A DNA stretch of 12,461 nucleotides from positions 1-12,461 of the forward strand of contig JABGWN010000203.1 of NCBI GenBank assembly GCA_018645535.1, in the 5' to 3' direction. Source of the stretch: Methanobacteriota archaeon. Its GTDB lineage: Archaea; Thermoplasmatota; Poseidoniia; Poseidoniales; Poseidoniaceae. A program made the translations under genes and the position numbers. The notes beneath the pieces are model-generated. The model searched no databases, was not told the origin of the DNA, and worked only from the letters and a program-made list of their open reading frames with translations. Positions 7,346 through 12,461 of this stretch are shown here, in pieces. Each line of letters opens with the position of its first letter. Within the stretch, counting starts at the first letter, position 1.

Positions 7346-7519
7346 ATGGACGGAGATGAACCACTATGGTACATCTTATGGGCATTCGTAGCAGTTTTCG
7401 GCGTACTAACATGGTACTTACGTAATTTTACTCAACGCGTTCAAGCGACAAAACTGTCTGCATTACTCGGCGTTGTTTCCATGATTACACTTGTCACTTG
7501 GACATGGACAGATTTTTGA
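7346..7519 (+). CDS. 57-aa two-helix membrane protein, unknown function
   Basis: A short frame fills most of the 204-bp gap between the surface protein and the PqqD-like gene. The protein starts MDGDEPLWYILWAFVAVFGV and ends WTWTDF. Two hydrophobic helices (about 8-25 and 36-54) are joined by a polar, basic loop (YLRNFTQRVQATK). The acidic N-terminus and positive loop predict both termini outside and the loop in the cytoplasm. Five tryptophans lie in or at the ends of the helices. No clear Shine-Dalgarno precedes the ATG, so translation may depend on the upstream gene, whose stop is 21 nt away. The TGA is followed after 9 nt by the PqqD-like ATG. The hydrophobic pattern and the tight fit between genes argue for a real gene. 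I cannot assign a family. Confidence 0.68.
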   Translation: MDGDEPLWYILWAFVAVFGVLTWYLRNFTQRVQATKLSALLGVVSMITLVTWTWTDF

Positions 7520-7528
7520 GGCGGTAAC

Positions 7529-8020
7529 ATGGAACTTTCAACGATAGATCAACATCCATGGGCAAAGATGTATCCAACCCGCCTTCCAGTCTGGTGGGGC
7601 CGTACGGGTGAATCCAAATCACACCCAGAGGTGGATGGCGTTACTGGGAAAACTGTGGTGCTACGTTTCGAAAAGAAGTTTGGACGTATCGAGAAAATAG
7701 CTGCTAAACTCTTCCGTGCACCAAGAGAATTACGTAGACCATTGCTCGATAAAAACAGTGTACTTTGGGAACTTTGCAACGGGATGAAAACGTTTGAAGA
7801 AATATGTAGATACATGAGCCAAACCTATCATGAAGAGGTATCACCAGTCGTCCATAGAACACAGGCAGGATTACAAGTTTTCATCAATCTTAATGTGTTA
7901 AGATTGGTCAAGGATTCATCTTCTGTGAATTGGAACACAAAACCTGGCCAAGTTCCTCCAAACCAGCATTTAGAGGAAGTAGGGTTTGAAGTCGATATTG
8001 ATGAACGAAAAGGGGATTAA
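7529..8020 (+). CDS. PqqD-like (RRE-type winged-helix) protein
   Basis: A 163-aa soluble protein. Residues about 67-127 resemble the PqqD family: a hydrophobic-x2-N-S-V-L-W-E-L-C-N-G segment (76-85) equivalent to the 'a-x-x-I-W-x-L-x-D-G' signature, then a KTFEEICRYMSQTY helix (87-100) and a final helix ending LNVLRLV. In PqqD and related RiPP recognition elements this fold binds a peptide substrate and presents it to a modifying enzyme. The N-terminal 66 residues are basic and contain PVWWGRTGESK. The C-terminus (130-163) is polar and probably flexible. No radical-SAM enzyme or obvious precursor peptide lies nearby, so a RiPP role is not shown. GAGGCGGT, 3-4 nt before the ATG, is a good ribosome binding site. 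Its end overlaps the convergent ArsC-like gene by 4 nt. Confidence 0.68.
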   Translation: MELSTIDQHPWAKMYPTRLPVWWGRTGESKSHPEVDGVTGKTVVLRFEKKFGRIEKIAAKLFRAPRELRRPLLDKNSVLWELCNGMKTFEEICRYMSQTYHEEVSPVVHRTQAGLQVFINLNVLRLVKDSSSVNWNTKPGQVPPNQHLEEVGFEVDIDERKGD

Positions 8021-8349
8021 TTTTTCAAATGATTTTTGATATTATCAACTGGCCGACCAATGATAACAATTTCTCCATCATCTAAAATTGGTCGTTGAAG
8101 CACAATGGGATTGAGGCTTAGGAATTCTGCTAATTCGTCAATGTTGTATGAAGTCAAGTCAAGTCCTTTCGCAGGTGATTCTTGAGTGCGTAACAGTTCG
8201 GAGACATTGCCAGCATAACGCTCCAGTATGGAAAGATAAACAGAGGCAGGTACTTTTTCCTTCAAGTAAAGTATAATCTCAACATTACTTGTAAGAAGTT
8301 TCAAACCTTGCCTACTTTTTGAGCATCTTGGATTATGATAATACTTCAT
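8017..8349 (-). CDS. arsC: ArsC-family reductase (glutaredoxin-coupled arsenate reductase type)
   Basis: A 110-aa thioredoxin-fold protein. It opens MKYYHNPRCSKSRQGL, with the catalytic Cys at residue 9 in the family's Y-H-N-P-x-C-S-K-S-R motif. The three arginines that bind the oxyanion in E. coli ArsC have counterparts at R54 (ELLRTQE), R86 (QRPILDDG) and R99 (IIGRPVDN). Length fits the family (about 110-140). It may reduce arsenate, but ArsC/YffB/Spx-like proteins with this motif often have other thiol-redox roles, so the substrate is not proven. The ATG at 8347-8349 overlaps the upstream FGE-like stop (ATGA), with GGAGAAGGT upstream as Shine-Dalgarno. The frame extends further upstream, but that would overlap the neighbour without reason. 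It is last in the three-gene operon. Confidence 0.88.
   Translation of the reverse strand: MKYYHNPRCSKSRQGLKLLTSNVEIILYLKEKVPASVYLSILERYAGNVSELLRTQESPAKGLDLTSYNIDELAEFLSLNPIVLQRPILDDGEIVIIGRPVDNIKNHLKN
8018..8026 (+). terminator. weak candidate T-tract terminator
   Basis: The PqqD-like gene ends TAATTTTTC, with five consecutive T at 8021-8025 immediately after the stop. Euryarchaeal RNA polymerase can terminate at such T-tracts without a hairpin. The tract lies inside the convergent ArsC-like coding region, so it may be incidental. Confidence 0.22.
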
Positions 8350-9095
8350 TGGACCTTCTCCGTTGGTTCCCATACAAGACGAATTCCAATTCCATCTCTC
8401 CCTTCGTGAATGCTAAATTTACGCCGGGATGATGACCTTGATGAATCACTTTCTGTAAACCAAGACCCTCCTTTGGCAACACGGAATTCAGAATCTGAAT
8501 TTTCCCTTGGAGCTTGATTACAAGGATGATTTGCATGGTTCTTATTCCAATGATCGGTTGTCATCTCATGAATCATGCCATGCATATCATAAAATCCCCA
8601 TTGATTCGCTTTCTTTGAGCCAACTTCACGAGTAGTAGCGCCACTATTTCCTGCATGCCATCCATGAGCATCTAATTCTGAATCTTTATTTCCAAACGAC
8701 CATCGAGTCGATGTACCTGCTTTAGCAGCGTATTCCCATTCTGCTTCAGAAGGTAAACGCCATTTTCCATTCAAGCCCAAGTATGTGCATGGTTCTGAAT
8801 TCAATACTTCAAGAAATTGCTGCACTTGTTCAAAAGATATGCTTTCAATAGGTCGTAGACCAGCACTCCAACCCTCTTGAAATTTGGAGGGATTCGAACC
8901 CATTCGAGTCGACCATTGAACTTGAGTCACCGGTCGAGCACCAAGAAAGATAGGTTCAGAAAGTATCACATCTGTACAAGGTTGTTCATTGGGATGGCCT
9001 GATCCGTTTTGATCGCCCATCGTAAATGAACCAGGTTCTAGAAGAAGATAACTTCCCCCGAATTCATCCTCAAAAAAAGGTTTACTCGGCTGCAT
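8346..9095 (-). CDS. FGE/SUMF1-fold protein lacking catalytic cysteines
   Basis: A 249-aa protein of the formylglycine-generating-enzyme sulfatase family (DUF323/SUMF1 fold). It shows PGSFTMGD (21-28), RPVTQVQW (54-61), a P-I-E-S-I-S-F-E-Q-V helix (82-91), KWRLPSEAEWEYAAKAGT (111-128), a Ca-site-like GWHAGNSG (145-152), NQWGFYDMHGMIHEM (164-178), VAKGGSW (206-212) and a final GIRLVWE. Active FGEs carry a copper-binding Cys pair just after the GGS-W/Y motif. Here that stretch reads FTESDSSRSSSRRKF with no cysteine, and the only Cys residues (40, 103, 192) lie elsewhere. It is therefore unlikely to make formylglycine; it may be a non-heme-iron EgtB/PvdO-like relative or a binding domain. ATG 9093-9095 was chosen because the longer frame (to 9182) would run deep into the flavin reductase gene. 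GTGAT lies 3 nt upstream. Confidence 0.85.
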   Translation of the reverse strand: MQPSKPFFEDEFGGSYLLLEPGSFTMGDQNGSGHPNEQPCTDVILSEPIFLGARPVTQVQWSTRMGSNPSKFQEGWSAGLRPIESISFEQVQQFLEVLNSEPCTYLGLNGKWRLPSEAEWEYAAKAGTSTRWSFGNKDSELDAHGWHAGNSGATTREVGSKKANQWGFYDMHGMIHEMTTDHWNKNHANHPCNQAPRENSDSEFRVAKGGSWFTESDSSRSSSRRKFSIHEGRDGIGIRLVWEPTEKVQ

Positions 9096-9099
9096 ACAA

Positions 9100-9654
9100 T
9101 CACTGAGTATTACGGTATAATTCTGCTGTAGTGAGTACTGATTCAACAAGGGTTTGCAATCGACGATCAGAATCTTCGTCAATCAGGTTACCATCTTCAT
9201 CGAATGCATCTTTTACATGACCAATCGCTAGTTGTTGAGTGACTGCAATACCATGCAGCCATCGCACCATTATTCGCATGTGATTTAGCGTGTTTGAATT
9301 CTCCATGCCACCAAGTGTCGACATGAGACCGAAGATTTTACCTCCAACATGTTTTTCATAAACCCAATCAAAGGTATTCTTCATCACACCAGACATTGTC
9401 CCATGATACTCTGGTGATGATACTAGAAATCCGTCACAATTAGAGGCTTCCTCTTGAAATTTTTTGACAATAGGATCACTCCAACTGCCTTCAGCCCCGA
9501 CCAGCGGAAGTGGTTGCTCAGTTAAGTCCCAAAATGAGATTTCTACGCCTAATTCTTTAGCTTTCCTTAGAGCCAAATCTACGAGCATACTATTCTTAGA
9601 TGCTTTTCCGTAAGAACCGGATAGTCCCATTATGCGCAAAGGTGTTTCTGCCAT
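9100..9654 (-). CDS. NADPH-dependent FMN reductase family protein
   Basis: A 184-aa flavodoxin-fold protein of the NADPH-dependent FMN reductase family (PF03358 type). The FMN-phosphate loop GLSGSYGKASKNSML is at residues 10-24. The second flavin-contact motif SPEYHGTMSGVMKNTFDWV is at 80-98, and STLGGMENSN (112-121) forms the third. These motifs resemble chromate/quinone reductases and the core of ArsH. ArsH proteins are longer (about 230 aa) and this one lacks their N-terminal extension. It probably transfers electrons from NAD(P)H to FMN, quinones or another oxidised substrate in the cytoplasm. It is first in the operon with the FGE-fold and ArsC-like genes (4-nt gap to the next start). 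The ATG is supported by the alignment of the first beta strand (LRIMGLSGS). Confidence 0.9.
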   Translation of the reverse strand: MAETPLRIMGLSGSYGKASKNSMLVDLALRKAKELGVEISFWDLTEQPLPLVGAEGSWSDPIVKKFQEEASNCDGFLVSSPEYHGTMSGVMKNTFDWVYEKHVGGKIFGLMSTLGGMENSNTLNHMRIMVRWLHGIAVTQQLAIGHVKDAFDEDGNLIDEDSDRRLQTLVESVLTTAELYRNTQ

Positions 9655-9758
9655 AACATTCCCAAGCAGAAGTGATAGAAGAAACCATGCATCATCGTAT
9701 AACCATCAAGGAACAATGCTTATGCCGTAACAGTCATGCCAAAGGTTTGGTGCAGTTC
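9655..9758. promoter_or_regulatory. divergent intergenic region with candidate TATA elements
   Basis: About 100 bp separate the flavin reductase ATG from the preferred TPR-protein ATG. The most TATA-like sequence is GTATAAC at 9697-9703. Read in either direction (GTTATAC on the minus strand) it could position a start about 25 nt away, near 9725 on plus or near 9675 on minus, both compatible with short leaders. The match is weak, and the TPR frame remains open through this region, so the assignment depends on the TPR start being downstream. Confidence 0.3.
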
Positions 9759-12014
9759 ATGAATGATGGTGAAGCAGACAAAGAAATGTCAGACTCATTG
9801 ATGAATGACATGGCTGATGCTATGCGTTCAGCCGGCCTTGGGAATGAGGAAGATGTACCTGCCCAATCCAATGTCCAAGAGGATTCGGAGGCCGAATCTC
9901 AAACAGAAGAACAGCCTGCCAAGGAATTCTCAGAATCAGTCCATGAAACTGAATCTGTAGACGACCAAGTTAACGAACTTCTAGAAGAAGGAGAGTCGCA
10001 TTCTCGCTCCAATAATCCACAAGAGGCCCTTGTAGCATTCAACAAAGCCATCGCACTCGATCCCTCTTGTGATATGGCTTGGTTTAATCGAGGCGTTCTA
10101 TTGGAAGCACAACAAGATGCTCGTGGAGCAAGGCAAGCGTTCCAAATATGTCTTGACCTCAATCCTGATCATGCGCCTGCAACGGCAAATCTAGCCATTC
10201 TTCTCGATCGAATTGGGGATGAAGTTGGTGCAGCCGCAATGGCTCGAAGAGGGTTGGATTTTTTCCCAGGTCATCCAAGTCTTACCGATGTACTATCTCG
10301 TTCAAAAAATGCTTCTGTTGAAGAAGTACCTGAGGCGATTGAATCAACCATCACAAAGGCTACACATCATGAATCAACACTTGTAAGCATAATGGCTGAA
10401 TCAGGCGTTACTGATTCAGAGGCAATCTTGGCGGAAGCTGTTCATCATGATATTGATGGCGATGGACACCTTGACAAAGATGAACTGCAAAGCGCTGCCG
10501 ATGTCGTCGTCGCTACTCAACAAATTGAAACTGTTATCCAGGAAGCAATAGAGACTGAAATTGAGAACGCTCCTGTTGTCGAAGAGATTAATCTTGAGAA
10601 ACTTACTGCTGAAGCGACTGAAATGATTCGACAAGGAGAGCCAAAGAAGGCGTTGGCATTACTGAAACCACATCTCAAAACTATTGGCGCCAATCATGCA
10701 GGTGCGTGGAGAATAGCAGGCGGTGCAATGGCACGTATGGATTTAGATACACATGCAATTGCTGCGCTTGAGCACGCAACGCGGCTAGACGAATCCGTAG
10801 CGAGTGGATGGTATAATCTCGGGACCCTGTATGCACGAAATAACCAATCTGATAAAGCCATAGAAACATTTGAGAATACAATAGAACTTGATACACGACA
10901 CCTAAAGGCTCGTATGAAACTCATAGATTATGCCAAAGAATCTGGAAAGATTGGGGATGTTTTGTCTCATGGCATGGCCTTTTTGGAGGTTCAGGACGAT
11001 GCATCACTGCGCAATGAAATCATTGACCATCTTTTGACATGTGGTGAACAAGAATTTGATGTTCTGGAAAATATTACTGGCATTCCTCCAACAATGCCTG
11101 AGGCTCCTCAATTAGCACAATATGCCATTGATCTCTTAGCTCCTGGTCCTTCTGAACAAAGAGCACGGGCAATGACACTTAAGGGAGATAATATAGAATC
11201 TGTAAAAATCTGGAAGGAACTCATCCAAACAGATAAGGAAAATCCGGGTCTTTGGAAAGGACTTGCACGTTCACTAGAAGCGGCAGGAGATTTAGCCACA
11301 GCACAACGTTGCCATTCCAAGGCTAACGAATTGGAAACAGGAACTCAAGCACCTCCTATGACCGTACCTGAACCACAACAACCAGAGCCCATTTCGCAAT
11401 TGCCTCCTCAACCAGAATCATATGTTTCGGAGGAAAAGAAATCTGTTGCCAATGACGTGTTGCTCACGCCAATACAGCCAAGAGTTCAGCAAATCAGAGA
11501 AGAACCTCAAGTCGAGGTCGATTTAGCAAAGGCTGCACTCGATGCTACAGCGATAATTGCAACATCTGCTCAAATGAATGTTGGTTCGAGTTCTGTTTCA
11601 AACCAAGATATTTCTTGGTATAATCAAGGAGTTCAATTGATTGAAGATGGAAAATTCAGAGAGGCCCTTTCGAGTTTTGATCGTGCCTTACCATCCTTTG
11701 CAAATGATAACGAAATGGTCATTCGAATACTGAATGGAAGAGGGAATGCTTTCTACTTCATGGAAGAATATCCAGCATGTGTTGAATCATATCATAAAGC
11801 CATGATGATAGATCCATCGAACGTTCGTGGACAAACACTCTACAATATGGGAACCGCATATGCTGAAATGGAACGTTTCCCAGATGCAATTAAGTGTTAT
11901 GAACAAGCCATGCCTCGTGGATTATCAACTGAAGAAACGAGTAGAGCCAAAGAACAAATCCGTCGTTGCACAATCTTAGAAAAAGAGAGACAAAAGAAGA
12001 TTTCCAGAAGTTGA
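9759..12014 (+). CDS. large TPR-repeat protein with a single EF-hand loop
   Basis: A 751-aa soluble protein with no signal peptide or TM helix. An acidic, low-complexity N-terminus (about 1-65) precedes TPR units at about 70-175 (e.g. AWFNRGVLLEAQQDARGARQAF). A canonical EF-hand loop is at residues 231-242 (DIDGDGHLDKDE). More TPRs follow at about 279-396 (GWYNLGTLYARNNQSDKAIETF) and 497-527, then a Pro/Gln/Glu-rich linker (about 528-587) and a C-terminal TPR array at about 618-740 (SWYNQGVQLIEDGKFREALSSF). TPRs are protein-binding helical pairs, so this is probably a scaffold or assembly factor, possibly Ca-sensitive. The frame is open to 9672, but that start is 17 nt from the divergent gene. 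ATG 9759 has GGTG 6 nt upstream; ATG 9786 (MSDSLMND) is also plausible. Confidence 0.87.
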   Translation: MNDGEADKEMSDSLMNDMADAMRSAGLGNEEDVPAQSNVQEDSEAESQTEEQPAKEFSESVHETESVDDQVNELLEEGESHSRSNNPQEALVAFNKAIALDPSCDMAWFNRGVLLEAQQDARGARQAFQICLDLNPDHAPATANLAILLDRIGDEVGAAAMARRGLDFFPGHPSLTDVLSRSKNASVEEVPEAIESTITKATHHESTLVSIMAESGVTDSEAILAEAVHHDIDGDGHLDKDELQSAADVVVATQQIETVIQEAIETEIENAPVVEEINLEKLTAEATEMIRQGEPKKALALLKPHLKTIGANHAGAWRIAGGAMARMDLDTHAIAALEHATRLDESVASGWYNLGTLYARNNQSDKAIETFENTIELDTRHLKARMKLIDYAKESGKIGDVLSHGMAFLEVQDDASLRNEIIDHLLTCGEQEFDVLENITGIPPTMPEAPQLAQYAIDLLAPGPSEQRARAMTLKGDNIESVKIWKELIQTDKENPGLWKGLARSLEAAGDLATAQRCHSKANELETGTQAPPMTVPEPQQPEPISQLPPQPESYVSEEKKSVANDVLLTPIQPRVQQIREEPQVEVDLAKAALDATAIIATSAQMNVGSSSVSNQDISWYNQGVQLIEDGKFREALSSFDRALPSFANDNEMVIRILNGRGNAFYFMEEYPACVESYHKAMMIDPSNVRGQTLYNMGTAYAEMERFPDAIKCYEQAMPRGLSTEETSRAKEQIRRCTILEKERQKKISRS
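10449..10484 (+). other. EF-hand Ca2+-binding loop within the TPR protein
   Basis: The 12-residue loop DIDGDGHLDKDE has Asp at positions 1, 3 and 5, Gly at 6, a hydrophobic residue at 8, Asp at 9 and Glu at 12, which is the full canonical EF-hand coordination pattern. It is flanked by helix-forming sequence (ILAEAVHH before, LQSAADVVVA after). Only one loop is seen, whereas EF-hands usually pair. Confidence 0.8.
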
Positions 12015-12056
12015 TTTGGAAGTCAGGTTCATATTCCACCGATACGTCGGACTAAC

Positions 12057-12437
12057 ATGGACTGCGGAACTTGCGAGACTGCCCCTGCTATTGAAGTCAT
12101 TCAACCAAAGGTTGTCGATGCCAAACTAACTATCACTGAAAAAGCGATTGACATGCTCACTGAGGCATTTGGGGATGACCGTAGTCATGCTTTACTCGTT
12201 GGTGTTCTATCTGGCGGATGTTCAGGATACATGTATGATCTACAAATCGTCGAAACCACTGATATTGATTGCCAAGAAGTAGTAATTTCTGGATTCCGAG
12301 TTCTTGTTCCAAACGCTTCCTCACACCTGCTTGATGGCATTGAAGTTGATTATGTTGACAGATTAATGGGTGGTGGATTCAAAATCAACAATCCAAACGC
12401 ATCCAGTTCCTGCGGCTGTGGCGAATCCTTTGCTTGA
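12057..12437 (+). CDS. A-type iron-sulfur carrier protein (IscA/HesB family)
   Basis: A 126-aa protein of the HesB/IscA/ErpA family, which carries or delivers Fe-S clusters to apoproteins in the cytoplasm. The three ligand cysteines are present: C55 in GGCSGYMYDL, and C119 and C121 in SSSCGCGESF near the C-terminus. The central strands (VVISGFRVLVPNAS, IEVDYVDRLMGGGFKINNPNA) match the family's 'D-Y-x-x-x-L-x-G-x-G-F-x-I-x-N-P-N-A' block. An N-terminal extension of about 20 residues precedes the fold and holds an extra Cys pair, C3 and C6 (CGTC). It begins 42 nt after the TPR gene on the same strand. No strong Shine-Dalgarno is seen before the ATG, only GTCGGA with poor spacing. No other isc/suf gene is visible. 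Confidence 0.93.
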   Translation: MDCGTCETAPAIEVIQPKVVDAKLTITEKAIDMLTEAFGDDRSHALLVGVLSGGCSGYMYDLQIVETTDIDCQEVVISGFRVLVPNASSHLLDGIEVDYVDRLMGGGFKINNPNASSSCGCGESFA

Positions 12438-12446
12438 GGACCGCTC

Positions 12447-12461
12447 ATGCGAGTGTTTCAA
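12447..12461 (+). CDS. possible start of a downstream gene, truncated by the window edge
   Basis: An ATG at 12447-12449 starts five codons (MRVFQ) that run off the window. GAGGA at 12436-12440 lies about 6 nt upstream and could be its Shine-Dalgarno, overlapping the stop of the Fe-S carrier gene. Too little is visible for any functional statement. Confidence 0.35.

Noticed and set aside
7342..7359. ATG at 7342 as start of the small gene
   Set aside because: This ATG frame reaches a TGA after five codons; the 57-codon frame begins at 7346.
8333..8536. Minus-strand 67-aa open frame
   Set aside because: It is an alternative frame of the FGE-fold gene region. The FGE frame has conserved motifs (GGSW, GIRLV) across the same bases.
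9096..9182. Upstream extension of the FGE-fold protein
   Set aside because: It would overlap 83 nt of the flavin reductase coding sequence and adds residues that do not belong to the FGE fold.
9672..9758. Upstream extension of the TPR protein start to 9672
   Set aside because: This would leave only 17 nt to the divergent flavin reductase ATG with no room for two promoters, and the added residues look unlike the acidic N-terminus that follows.
12039..12050. Short inverted repeat CCGA-TACG-TCGG before the Fe-S carrier gene
   Set aside because: A 4-bp stem is expected by chance in a window this size; no operator family could be named.

Overview
The window looks like a piece of a planktonic euryarchaeal genome, most likely Marine Group II (Candidatus Poseidoniales, Thermoplasmatota). 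Archaeal-only information-processing genes (eS19, a PDCD5-family protein, eL39, eL31, eS17) sit tightly packed on the minus strand, so the organism is archaeal. The lineage assignment is an inference from the AT-leaning composition, the dense packing and the style of the large one-TM surface protein and the acidic TPR protein. No rRNA, tRNA, IS element, CRISPR array or prophage gene was seen.

Layout. Positions 2-208 hold the 3' end of a plus-strand QueD/PTPS-type gene, which abuts without a gap the end of a minus-strand operon. That operon runs from about 2812 down to 209: eS19, PDCD5-like, eL39, eL31, eS17, an unrecognised small protein and a TrmJ-like SPOUT tRNA methyltransferase. A divergent intergenic region of about 105 bp (2813-2917) separates it from a plus-strand envelope locus at 2918-8020: a 282-aa membrane protein with an external domain, an 1175-aa signal-peptide surface protein with a MAM/jelly-roll-like domain and several CARDB/NEW3-like beta domains, a 57-aa two-helix membrane protein at 7346-7519, and a PqqD-like (RRE-type) protein. 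The last gene overlaps tail-to-tail by 4 bp with a three-gene minus-strand redox operon (9654 down to 8017): NADPH-dependent FMN reductase, an FGE/SUMF1-fold protein lacking the catalytic cysteines, and an ArsC-family reductase. Diverging from it on the plus strand is a large cytoplasmic TPR protein with one canonical EF-hand loop. It is followed by an A-type Fe-S carrier (IscA/HesB) and the first codons of another gene at the right edge.

How the parts work together. The left operon is a translation module. Its gene order departs from the eL39-eL31-eIF6 order I know from many archaea, and it carries an uncharacterised small protein between eS17 and the tRNA methyltransferase. The middle locus appears devoted to the cell surface: two single- or double-pass proteins with large external domains and cytoplasmic tails, followed by two small genes of unknown role. 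The right operon suggests thiol/flavin redox or arsenic-related chemistry, and the nearby Fe-S carrier fits a redox neighbourhood but need not be functionally linked. The best candidates for something undescribed are the envelope locus, with its C-terminal Trp-rich tail motif, its 57-aa membrane protein and its orphan PqqD-like protein, and the flavin reductase / cysteine-less FGE-fold / ArsC operon.
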